In this document: positions 26,139 through 34,036 of the stretch, in pieces
How positions within the stretch are numbered: position 1 is the stretch's first letter
Layout: every line of letters begins with the position of its first letter
NCBI RefSeq assembly: GCF_004119455.1
Contig: NZ_NRQT01000001.1
Coordinates: 1,178,001 to 1,242,000 of the forward strand
Reading direction: 5' to 3'
From: Chryseobacterium sp. CH25
GTDB lineage: Bacteria; Bacteroidota; Bacteroidia; Flavobacteriales; Weeksellaceae
Length of the DNA stretch: 64,000 bases
Translations under genes and position numbers: made by a program
The notes under the pieces: model-generated
What the model saw: only the letters and a program-made list of their open reading frames with translations
Database searches by the model: none
What the model was told of the DNA's origin: nothing

Positions 26139-27929
26139 TTACATCATATTAATTTGAATAGTGACCAAAACGCCACTATTATTGTCTTTATCTTTTACAG
26201 AACAGGTAATATTCTTTTTATACAGATCATTCAGCAATTGAATTCTTTCCAGTGTATTTTTCATTCCTCTTCCCTCACGGGTTTTCTGGTGCTGGGTTTT
26301 CTGTTTTTTACTTTCTTCAATTCCTATTCCGTTGTCTTCAATGGTGATTTTCAGATGTTGTTCACTTTTTTCAAAGCTTAATTTTAAAAATCCTTTTTCT
26401 GTTCTGTAACGCAATCCGTGCCAGATGGCATTTTCTAAGAAAGGCTGTACAAGCATTCCCGGAACCTGCAGACTTTGTAGATTCAGACTTTCATCTACAT
26501 CAATTTCATAATCAAATTTATCAGCAAAACGTGTTTTCTCCAGTGCCAGATAATTTTGCAACAAATCCAGCTCCTGTTGGAAAGGAATAAAATCATTGGT
26601 AGAATTTTCCATTACCCCTCGCATTAGTTTGGAGAATTTGGTCAGATACTGATTGGCTTCCAACTCATTATTGGTAGCAATGAAGTGATTGACACTATTT
26701 AAACTATTGAAAATAAAGTGTGGATTCATCTCCCGTCTGAGCGACTGAAGGGCTATTTTTTTATTTTTGATCTGAACTTTCTTCAGCGTTCTGAAAATGA
26801 AGATTATGAGGCCAGTCAGTAGGATTAAAGCTCCAATCAAGCCATAATTAAAGACATTTTTCTTGCGGATAAGTTCGTCCTTCAGCTCTTTTTCTTTTTC
26901 CAGCTGAGAAATTCTCTGTTCGGTATCTTCCAGAATCTTATTATCTACCAGACTTCTGTCTTTGGAAACCAGATTCGGAAGCTTCCCAAGAAAATCTCTG
27001 TACAACTGTACTGAAGCATCCACATTTCCTGAAATAGCATATAAACTATCCAGTTTCTGTACACTTTTCTGAGCTTCCAGTGTATGCCCTTTATCCAAAG
27101 CAATTCCGTATGCATTTTTCAAAAGATCTACCGCTTCTTCAGGGTCATTCTTTTTAATATAAATATCAGCCAGTTCCTGAATCTGATTGACTTTCTCCTG
27201 TGAGTTTTCCTTTACAAAGTCTTCCTTTAAAACCTTTTTCTTGGCTTCAATGGCTTTATCAAAATTTTTATTTTCAACATAAAGATTGGCCAGCTTCTGA
27301 TTGATTTCCAGCGCTTGCTGAGGAGCCTCTTTTTTAGAAATTTTATAGGCTGCATTAAGGTTTTCTTCAGCTTTGGCAACATCTTTCTGCTGAATATTGA
27401 TATCTGCCAGTTGGCTGTACCCCACCGCAACATCAGCCTGCTCATTTTCTTTTTTACTTAAATTGATATTATTCTGAATAGCTTCGGCCTTCATTTCAGG
27501 TGCAGGAGAAGAAAGTCTTGCTGCATCATTTGAATTAACGGCCCTGCTTTTTGTACTATAAGACATCTCTGCTGCCCTATTGTAATTACTGATCGCTGGG
27601 GTAATTTTATTTTGTCTCTCCTGAGATTGAGCTAATCGTCTGGTAACTATTTCCAGGTTTTTCTTATCCTTAAGATTCTGATACAGATTTTTAGCTTTAA
27701 TCAGATACTCCTCGCTTTTAGCATAATTTCCCTGACTATAATAATCATTAGCCATTCCTACATAAGCATCGGCAACCCCTTTATTATCATTTTTATCTAC
27801 TGCTTTTTTCAGTTTTTCAGCAGATTTGAGAGCCTGGGTAACCCGCATAGTATCCTGTGCTGAGAAGTAATTTCCCATCATCAATATTGAAATAAACAGT
27901 ATTTTAAAAACTAATTTCACGGATTTCAA
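26139..27929 (-). CDS. TPR-containing LytS-type sensor histidine kinase
   Basis: 596 residues. A signal-like N-terminus (FKILFISILMMGNYFSAQD) is followed by periplasmic tetratricopeptide-type repeats (about 40-330, for example GNYAKSEEYLIKAKNLY and DKAIEAKKKVL), a coiled coil, one membrane segment (YGLIGALILLTGLIIFIFRTL), then the His_kinase/LytS block with LRREMNPHFIFNSLNSVNHF carrying the phospho-His. The ATPase has NAIWHGLRYRT, EDNGIGIE and GRGMKNTLERIQLL. It is the likely partner of the LytTR regulator at 23327. A direct-repeat site lies 49 bases upstream of its start. Confidence 0.92.
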   Translation of the reverse strand: MKSVKLVFKILFISILMMGNYFSAQDTMRVTQALKSAEKLKKAVDKNDNKGVADAYVGMANDYYSQGNYAKSEEYLIKAKNLYQNLKDKKNLEIVTRRLAQSQERQNKITPAISNYNRAAEMSYSTKSRAVNSNDAARLSSPAPEMKAEAIQNNINLSKKENEQADVAVGYSQLADINIQQKDVAKAEENLNAAYKISKKEAPQQALEINQKLANLYVENKNFDKAIEAKKKVLKEDFVKENSQEKVNQIQELADIYIKKNDPEEAVDLLKNAYGIALDKGHTLEAQKSVQKLDSLYAISGNVDASVQLYRDFLGKLPNLVSKDRSLVDNKILEDTEQRISQLEKEKELKDELIRKKNVFNYGLIGALILLTGLIIFIFRTLKKVQIKNKKIALQSLRREMNPHFIFNSLNSVNHFIATNNELEANQYLTKFSKLMRGVMENSTNDFIPFQQELDLLQNYLALEKTRFADKFDYEIDVDESLNLQSLQVPGMLVQPFLENAIWHGLRYRTEKGFLKLSFEKSEQHLKITIEDNGIGIEESKKQKTQHQKTREGRGMKNTLERIQLLNDLYKKNITCSVKDKDNNSGVLVTIQINMM

Positions 27930-27939
27930 ATCTTTACTG

Positions 27940-27947
27940 CAAAGTAA
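27940..27947 (-). promoter_or_regulatory. Possible -7 box of the LytS-type kinase
   Basis: TTACTTTG on the minus strand, one mismatch from TAnnTTTG, about 11 bases ahead of the ATG. The repeat pair at 27978-28006 begins 30 bases further upstream. Confidence 0.4.
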
Positions 27948-27977
27948 GTAAAACTTTATCGATCAGCTTCTATTCTT

Positions 27978-28006
27978 CACCAAGTCAAAATATAATTTCA
28001 CCAAGT
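27978..28006 (+). promoter_or_regulatory. Direct-repeat operator, site 1 (CACCAAGT-N13-CACCAAGT)
   Basis: CACCAAGT at 27978-27985 and again at 27999-28006, a 21-bp period. It lies between the divergent LytS-type kinase (start 27929) and the amidohydrolase (start 28118). Two more copies with identical spacing precede the genes at 30049 and 31055. The layout is what LytTR-domain regulators bind. Confidence 0.7.
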
Positions 28007-28089
28007 TTGCCTTTCTCTATATTTACCTGATAACCAACTGCATTTTAAAACCGTTTACAATTTTTGATTCGATCGAATAAGGCTTTATG

Positions 28090-28097
28090 TATATTTG
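28090..28097 (+). promoter_or_regulatory. -7 promoter box of the amidohydrolase gene
   Basis: TATATTTG, an exact TAnnTTTG match, with a TTG at 28064-28066 (23-base spacer). The ATG at 28118 follows after 20 bases, which also decides that start over the frame opening at 28064. Confidence 0.7.
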
Positions 28098-28117
28098 TAC
28101 TTCACTTAAAAGAGACC

Positions 28118-29871
28118 ATGAAAAAATTTCAGTTCCTATTGGCTTTGGTTTGTTGCTTTGGTGGTATCAAAGCACAGACTTATATTCAAAATGTTAACAT
28201 AGCTGATGTTATCCATAAAAAAATGATTCCTAACCAAACAGTGATCATTACTGATGGCGTCATTACGGCTATTAAACCAAATAAACAGGTAAAAATCCCT
28301 CAAAACTCGCATATTATCAATGGTGAAGGAAAATATCTCATTCCCGGAATGACTGATTCGCATATCCATTTTTTCAGAGTGGTGGATTGTATACAAGACC
28401 CGATGCGCTTAATCTGAAAAAACATGTTCCCTATGAGCAGGAAATCAGCTGGGCACATCATCATATGGAGAATTTCCTTCAATATTATCTCCGGTCAGGA
28501 ATTACTTCTGTAATTGATCCCGGGGCTACCTATAATTTTCTTACACTCCGGGATTCCTTAAAAAAGAAAGACAATCTTCCTTCTGTATATATGTCAGGCC
28601 CTCTTATCACGACATATGAACCGGAAGCTTTTAAAAATCTTGATAAAGACGAACCTTTTAAACTGGCACTAACTGTTGAAGATGCAAAAAAGTATGTTCA
28701 GGAACAGCTTCCATATAAGCCTGACTTTATTAAAATATGGTACATTATATTGGAAAAAGATCCTCAAAAAGCAAAAGAGCAGACTAAAAAGCTCGAGCCT
28801 GTGATTAAAACCATTATTGAGGAATCCCATAAGAACAATTTAAAAGTTGCTGTTCATGCCACACAACGCTTTACAGCCGAAACAGCAGTTCTGAACGGAG
28901 CCGATTATCTGGTTCATAATATCGAAGATGAAATAGTTTCTGATGATTTTATAAAACTTTTAAAATCCAGAAAAATAGTCCTTTGCCCTACCCTGACTGT
29001 AATTGACAACTATTATGATACCTATGGCCAAAAGAAGCATTACAACACCTATGAACTGGAAAACTCCAATCCGAAAAGTATTGGTTCAATCTACGATCTG
29101 AAGCATCTGGAAGAGACTGCTGATTCAACATGGATTAAAAAATATAAGGTAAGATTTAATTCACAACAGATCAAAGCTTATGTTTCCAAAGTGGATTCTA
29201 TCCGGGGGGTCAATTTAAAAAGGCTTGCAGATGGAGGGGTAACGATTGCAGCCGGTACAGATGCAGGAAATATAGGAACCCAGCATGCCTCTTCTTTTAT
29301 GGATGAACTCAATGCGATGAAAGAAAGTGGGCTGAGCAACTGGCAGATTCTGCAGTCAGCCACAATTAACCCGGCAAAAATCCTTAATAAAGAGGCGCAA
29401 TATGGCAGTATTGAAGCTGGAAAAACCGCGGATCTTGTTCTTCTTAATGCCGATCCCATTGAAGATCTGAATAATTTAACCAAAATTGAAACTGTTATCA
29501 AGAATGGCAAGACGTTCGATCCTCATAAAATACTGAAGATTACCCCTGAGATACTTGTACAGCAGCAGGTAAATGGCTATAATGCACGAAATATAGATGC
29601 TTTTCTTGAACCCTATGCGGAAGATGTTGAAATCTATTCATTTCCCAATACTTTGCTAAGTAAAGGTAAAGAAAGTATGAGAAAAACATATGAAGCACTA
29701 TTTAAAAAGGTGCCGGACCTGCATTGTGAGATAAAACAGAGAATCATTAATCGTAATACGGTTATTGACAAGGAAAGTGTTTCCGGAGTGAAGCCTGGTC
29801 AGAAGATAGAAGCTACTGCGATTTATGAAATTAAAGACCATAAAATTTCAAAGGTATATTTCCTTTATTAA
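28118..29871 (+). pseudogene. Secreted amidohydrolase with C-terminal NTF2-like domain, frameshifted
   Basis: Two frames together give one protein of about 584 residues. The first carries a signal peptide (FLLALVCCFGGIKAQ) and the amidohydrolase start YLIPGMTDSHIHFF, then goes out of frame. The second resumes QSGGLYTRPDALNLKK and holds FIKIWYIILEKD, VAVHATQRFTAE, GTDAGNIGTQHASSF and EAGKTADLVLLNADP, all expected of imidazolonepropionase-like enzymes. The last 110 residues (NGYNARNIDAFLEPYAEDV) are a SnoaL/NTF2-like domain. The break is in a T-run of six (28369-28374); seven would restore the frame. It lies beside direct-repeat site 1. Confidence 0.88.
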
Positions 29872-29912
29872 CTATTATCTTTCCCCGTCTACGAATATAA
29901 AATATACTTTAT

Positions 29913-29946
29913 AAAAGACAGTCTCTATATGAACTGTCTTTTTTTT
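29913..29946 (+). terminator. Terminator of the amidohydrolase gene
   Basis: The arms AAAAGACAGT (29913-29922) and ACTGTCTTTT (29933-29942) are followed by more T. It sits 42 bases after the stop and just before direct-repeat site 2. Confidence 0.85.
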
Positions 29947-29953
29947 ACCTATC

Positions 29954-29982
29954 CACCAAGTGAAAGTTCCATTTCACCAAGT
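29954..29982 (+). promoter_or_regulatory. Direct-repeat operator, site 2, upstream of the SIMPL gene
   Basis: CACCAAGT at 29954-29961 and 29975-29982, the same 21-bp period as sites 1 and 3. The second repeat ends 27 bases before the box TAATTTTAC (30010-30018), exactly as at site 3. Confidence 0.75.
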
Positions 29983-30009
29983 CTCCCGATTTTCAGCTTC
30001 AGATCGAAC

Positions 30010-30018
30010 TAATTTTAC
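30010..30018 (+). promoter_or_regulatory. Weak -7 box TAATTTTAC of the SIMPL gene
   Basis: TAATTTTA differs from TAnnTTTG only at the last base, as expected of a promoter that needs an activator. The identical TAATTTTAC lies at the same distance from site 3. Confidence 0.6.
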
Positions 30019-30048
30019 ATCAGAATTTAAAAGTAAAAACAAGAAATT

Positions 30049-30723
30049 ATGAAATTGAAACATTTTTTATTAATCGGAATTGTAACACTGGGAAGTTTTG
30101 TAAACGCTCAGGAAGTAAGGAAAAACGGAATTGAAGTAACAGGTGTTGCTGAAATGGAAGTAGAACCGGATGAAGTGATCTTCAGCATCGGAATAAAAGC
30201 AGATAACAAAAACGACCTGGCAGACAATGAGAAAAAGATGTTTGATATTCTGAAAAATGCAGGAGTAAAGAATGAGGATATCAAGTTTAAGTCTTCTTAT
30301 CAGAACATTTACGCCAAAAACGGAAAGTTTTCTAAGAACTATGTATTTAAAGCGAATGCAAAATCAAACCTCAGCAAAATTTTTGAAGATCTGAACCAGA
30401 AATGGGTAAGCAGCCTGAATATTTCAGAGGTAAAGAATACCAAAATTGCAGACTTCAGAAAAACAGTAAAGATCAACGCTTTAAAAGCAGCTAAAGAAAA
30501 GGCAGATTATCTGTTGGAAAGCATGGGTAAAAAGGTAGGTACTGTTCTTGAAATCGTAGAAATTGAAGATTATACTAGTGACACTGTAATGCCAGTAGCT
30601 TACAAAGGTAGAATGAACAGTGCGCAGCTTGAAATGGCAGATGCTCCTGTAGATTTTTCTTTTGATAACATCGAAAACATCAAACTGAAATACAGTATCA
30701 AAACAAGATACGAAATCCTTTAA
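30049..30723 (+). CDS. SIMPL domain-containing periplasmic protein
   Basis: 224 residues. A signal peptide ends at FVNAQE. The rest is a single SIMPL (DUF541) domain: IEVTGVAEMEVEPDEVIFSIG, then NAGVKNEDIKFKSSYQNIY, KINALKAAKEKADYLLESMGKKVGTVLEI and the C-terminal KLKYSIKTRYEI. SIMPL proteins (for example BP26/YggE) are periplasmic, form oligomers and are linked to oxidative or envelope stress; the molecular role is unclear. It sits under direct-repeat site 2 and is closed by a strong terminator, so it is monocistronic. Confidence 0.9.
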   Translation: MKLKHFLLIGIVTLGSFVNAQEVRKNGIEVTGVAEMEVEPDEVIFSIGIKADNKNDLADNEKKMFDILKNAGVKNEDIKFKSSYQNIYAKNGKFSKNYVFKANAKSNLSKIFEDLNQKWVSSLNISEVKNTKIADFRKTVKINALKAAKEKADYLLESMGKKVGTVLEIVEIEDYTSDTVMPVAYKGRMNSAQLEMADAPVDFSFDNIENIKLKYSIKTRYEIL

Positions 30724-30740
30724 AATAACAGATTTAAAAG

Positions 30741-30770
30741 AGGCTGCCATATTTTTTGGCAGCCTTTTTT
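30741..30770 (+). terminator. Terminator of the SIMPL gene
   Basis: The arms AGGCTGCC (30741-30748) and GGCAGCCT (30758-30765) are followed by six T. Confidence 0.92.
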
Positions 30771-30773
30771 GTT

Positions 30774-30945
30774 GGCCACAAATGCACGAATTATTAGGGA
30801 GCAGCAATGCTTTTTTATGCCATGAATGCACGAATAAAAATGTTGCTATCTTAATCCTATATGCTATCATTATTCAGTTTTTTCAATACATATTTCAATA
30901 AACTTATTCATAAAAAACATTCGTGCATTCGTGGCAAAAAGCATA
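30774..30945. repeat. Three copies of a GCCACGAATGCACGAAT-type repeat
   Basis: GGCCACAAATGCACGAAT near 30774, ATGCCATGAATGCACGAAT near 30819, and the inverted ATTCGTGCATTCGTGGC near 30923-30939. The outer copies can pair as an inverted repeat. The stretch has no supported gene and lies between the SIMPL terminator and direct-repeat site 3. Confidence 0.65.
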
Positions 30946-30966
30946 AAGCACTTGTGTTCATCCACT

Positions 30967-30995
30967 CACCAAGTGAAAACCACTCTTCACCAAGT
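30967..30995 (+). promoter_or_regulatory. Direct-repeat operator, site 3, upstream of the MuiA-VWA operon
   Basis: CACCAAGT at 30967-30974 and 30988-30995, a 21-bp period. Exactly 27 bases separate the second repeat from TAATTTTAC (31023-31031), as at site 2, although the sequence in between differs. Confidence 0.75.
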
Positions 30996-31022
30996 ATCCC
31001 AAATATCAGGGTTTAATACAGG

Positions 31023-31031
31023 TAATTTTAC
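31023..31031 (+). promoter_or_regulatory. Weak -7 box TAATTTTAC of the MuiA-VWA operon
   Basis: Identical to the box before the SIMPL gene and 24 bases before the ATG at 31055. Fixed geometry with site 3. Confidence 0.6.
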
Positions 31032-31054
31032 TTCATAATTTAAAATAATAAACG

Positions 31055-32653
31055 ATGAAACGCTATCTTTTAATCACCTTATTTTCAGTGATTTTCTTTA
31101 AAGCACAGGAAATTAAAAAAGAAATTGAAGTAAAGCAGGCAACGGTATTTCTTCAGGGAGCAAAAGTTTTCGGAAATACCAATGTTACTCTTCAAAAGGG
31201 ACGTAATATGGTAAGAATTATCAATCTTCCCAATAATCTGGATGAAAATACCTATAAAATCAATCTTGAAAAAAATACCACGCTACTCTCCATCACTCCG
31301 CAAAGTAATTTTTTGAAAGAAGATCAGCTTTCTGACAGTGAAATGAAGCTGGATAATGAAAGAAAAAAACTTCAGAGACAGGTAAGTCTGCTAAACATTC
31401 AGATTAAAAACCTTACCGGAGAACAGAATATCATCAATGATAATTTAAAAGTCTCCACCAATGATAAATCTACTCCACAGGAACAACTGATTAAGCTTAC
31501 TGAGTTTTACAGGAAAAGAATGCTGGAAATTGACAATCAAGTCTTTGTACTGAATGAGCAGAAAACAACGTTGGATGAAAGCATTGCAAAGCTAAACAAG
31601 CAATCTGATGAGGAACAAACCCATAAAAACACCAACAGAAAAGAATTACTGCTTGAAATTCTTGCTGATAATGATACCAGCCTAAACCTTGGTGTCAGCT
31701 ATATTGTTTCTGATGCTGGTTGGATCCCTTCTTATGACCTTCGTGCTGAATCTGTAAAGAAACCTTTAGAAATGGTTTACAAAGGCAAGATCTATCAAAA
31801 GACCGGTCAGGACTGGAAAAATATAAAATTGTTTGTATCTACTTACAGACCTTCTTATAATCAGGACAGGCCTATCCTTTCTCCAATATATGTTGCCGAA
31901 TATACAGCCCATAATCCAACACTGGAAATTGAAGGTTATAAATCTAAAAAAGAATCTGCATTGATGAATACCTATCAAATGAGACAGGATATCTCTGCAA
32001 AACCAAGTCAGGTTCCCATTGCATCGGTTTCTGATAACCAAATGAATATTATCTATGAACTGAATTACAATCAAACCATTGTAAGCCAGGAAAAAGAACA
32101 GTACGTTATTCTGGATAAAAAACAGATTGATGCCACTTACAAATACCACACCGTTCCAAAACTTAATAACCAGGTTTTCCTGATGGCTTTTGTAAAAAAC
32201 TGGCAGAACCTTAACCTGATTAATGGTGAAGCAAACATCTATTTTGAGGATAACTATATCGGAAAAACCAATATCACCAGCAATTATGTGAAGGATGAGT
32301 TCCCGATTTCTCTTGGAGTGGATGAAAGAATCACAGTAAAAAGAATCAAACTGGAAGATAAAGCATCTCAGAAATCGATGAGCTCCAATAAATGGGAAAC
32401 TGAAGCTTATCAGATCAGCATCAGAAATAATACTAAAGAAAGTATTGCATTGGAAGTGCTGGACCAGCTTCCTATCAGTGAAAACTCCAAAATTGCAGTG
32501 AAAGCTATAGAAACCGGAGACGGAAGCCTTGATGAAAAAACCGGAAGTATCCTTTGGAACAAAAACATAAGCTCCGGTGGTTCTGAAAAGATCAACTTCT
32601 CTTATGAGATTAAGTATCCGAAAGAGATGCAGATTCAATATTACAGCAGATAA
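31055..32653 (+). CDS. MuiA-family (DUF4139) protein
   Basis: 532 residues. A signal peptide (LLITLFSVIFFKAQE) is followed by the N-terminal DUF4140-type domain (KQATVFLQGAKVFGNTNVTL, with TLLSITPQSNFL), a coiled coil (about 95-190) and the DUF4139 beta region (LGVSYIVSDAGWIPSYDLRA, YKGKIYQKTGQDWKNIKLFVST, IRNNTKESIALEVLDQLPIS). Family members are called mucoidy inhibitor A from one Rhizobium study; the biochemical role is unknown. It is exported. The VWA gene follows after 18 bases, so they form an operon under direct-repeat site 3. Confidence 0.9.
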   Translation: MKRYLLITLFSVIFFKAQEIKKEIEVKQATVFLQGAKVFGNTNVTLQKGRNMVRIINLPNNLDENTYKINLEKNTTLLSITPQSNFLKEDQLSDSEMKLDNERKKLQRQVSLLNIQIKNLTGEQNIINDNLKVSTNDKSTPQEQLIKLTEFYRKRMLEIDNQVFVLNEQKTTLDESIAKLNKQSDEEQTHKNTNRKELLLEILADNDTSLNLGVSYIVSDAGWIPSYDLRAESVKKPLEMVYKGKIYQKTGQDWKNIKLFVSTYRPSYNQDRPILSPIYVAEYTAHNPTLEIEGYKSKKESALMNTYQMRQDISAKPSQVPIASVSDNQMNIIYELNYNQTIVSQEKEQYVILDKKQIDATYKYHTVPKLNNQVFLMAFVKNWQNLNLINGEANIYFEDNYIGKTNITSNYVKDEFPISLGVDERITVKRIKLEDKASQKSMSSNKWETEAYQISIRNNTKESIALEVLDQLPISENSKIAVKAIETGDGSLDEKTGSILWNKNISSGGSEKINFSYEIKYPKEMQIQYYSR

Positions 32654-32671
32654 CCTATAAAAAATAATAAT

Positions 32672-33859
32672 ATGACAACTTTAAAAATCTTAGCCATTGC
32701 AGCAGCCTTTTTAAACTCTGGTACAGCTCCAGCTATCCGCTGCTCGAAAAGTGAAACTGAAAACTCTAACTTAACGGTACAAAGAGCTTCCGTATCCCCT
32801 GTTAATACAACATTAAAGGACAATAAAATCCAGGTGGCTCTTTTACTTGATACGTCCAACAGTATGGACGGATTGATTGAACAGGCGAAATCCAGACTAT
32901 GGAATATCGTGAATACACTAACCACACTAAAATATAACGGCCAGACTCCACAAGTTGAAATTGCCCTCTATGAATATGGCAACGATGGCCTCCGTGATGA
33001 AAACTACATTCGCCAGGTAACTCCTCTTACCCAGGACCTTGATCTGGTTTCTGAAAAGCTATTCGCCTTAAAAACTAATGGCGGAAGTGAATATTGTGGT
33101 GCTGTTATCCGGGATGCTTCTGCCAACCTGAACTGGGACGGCAATGAGAAAAGTATGAAACTGATCTATATTGCAGGCAATGAACCCTTCAATCAGGGAA
33201 AAATTGACTATAAAGAGGTTATCTCAAAAGCAAAGAATAAAAATATTTATACCAATACGATCTATTGCGGAAGCCGCGAAGAAGGCATTCAAGGTCTATG
33301 GCAAAATGGGGCAACAACGGGTGGCGGAAAATATTTTAATATCGACAGTGATAAAAAGGTGATCTATATTGAAACTCCTTATGACATCAGGATTTCCGAG
33401 TGTAATACCAAACTGAACGACACTTATATTTACTATGGAAACCGTGGTTCAGAATATAAACAGAAGCAGATTACCCAAGATAAAAACGCAGAAGTACAGT
33501 CGGTTTCCAATCTGGTAGAAAGAACGGTTTCCAAATCTAAAAAGAATGCTTACAAAAATGAGCATTGGGATCTGGTAGATAAAGCGGAAAAAGATGACAA
33601 CTTTATTGCTAATATAAAAGCAAGCGAACTTCCTGATGAGCTGAAAGGGAAAAGCGAGGAAGAAATAAAAAAAGCTGTGTCTATAAAATCAGCTGAGCGT
33701 GAAAAAATTCAAAGGGAAATTGACGAACTTTCTAAAAAACGTCAGACCTACATTGATGCTGAAATGAAAAAAAGAGGAACTGATGATACTGATGATCTTG
33801 GAAAAGCCATTGAAAGCTCTATACAGGAACTGGCCAAGAAGAATGGATACAACTTGTAA
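32672..33859 (+). CDS. Secreted VWA domain protein
   Basis: 395 residues. The N-terminus (LKILAIAAAFLNSGTAPAIRCS) looks like an export or lipoprotein-type signal, although the lipobox is poor. The von Willebrand A domain (about 53-250) has the MIDAS motif DTSNS (Asp60, Ser62, Ser64) and a conserved SEYCGAVIRDA region. The C-terminal third is a charged helical region (KGKSEEEIKKAVSIKSAEREKIQREIDEL shown in part) that may form a coiled coil. It likely binds a partner in the envelope, perhaps the MuiA-type protein encoded just before it. Confidence 0.85.
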   Translation: MTTLKILAIAAAFLNSGTAPAIRCSKSETENSNLTVQRASVSPVNTTLKDNKIQVALLLDTSNSMDGLIEQAKSRLWNIVNTLTTLKYNGQTPQVEIALYEYGNDGLRDENYIRQVTPLTQDLDLVSEKLFALKTNGGSEYCGAVIRDASANLNWDGNEKSMKLIYIAGNEPFNQGKIDYKEVISKAKNKNIYTNTIYCGSREEGIQGLWQNGATTGGGKYFNIDSDKKVIYIETPYDIRISECNTKLNDTYIYYGNRGSEYKQKQITQDKNAEVQSVSNLVERTVSKSKKNAYKNEHWDLVDKAEKDDNFIANIKASELPDELKGKSEEEIKKAVSIKSAEREKIQREIDELSKKRQTYIDAEMKKRGTDDTDDLGKAIESSIQELAKKNGYNL

Positions 33860-33908
33860 AAAGCTTAAAACAAGAAGGGTTAACACTTAAAGTTAATCTT
33901 GTAAAATG

Positions 33909-33962
33909 AAGTACACTTAAGTTTTGAAAATCTTTATTTTCAGCCTAAGTGTACTTATTTAT
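33909..33962 (+). terminator. Long nested hairpin after the MuiA-VWA operon
   Basis: Outer arms AAGTACACTTA (33909-33919) and TAAGTGTACTT (33946-33956), with an inner hairpin TGAAAAT-CTTT-ATTTTCA (33925-33942). AT-rich sequence follows rather than a clean T-run. Confidence 0.6.
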
Positions 33963-34036
33963 ATATAGACGATTATCAAAAATATTATTACCATCCTAAC
34001 GAAGGAAGAATGACAGAGTTATATATAAAAAACGTT

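Noticed and set aside
29178..29510. 110-codon minus-strand frame within the amidohydrolase
   Set aside because: Antisense shadow of the conserved GTDAG/EAGKTADL region.
31766..32638. Long open frame (290 codons) on the minus strand inside the MuiA-family gene
   Set aside because: It is antisense to a clear DUF4139 protein, has a hydrophobic low-complexity translation and no promoter or family match.
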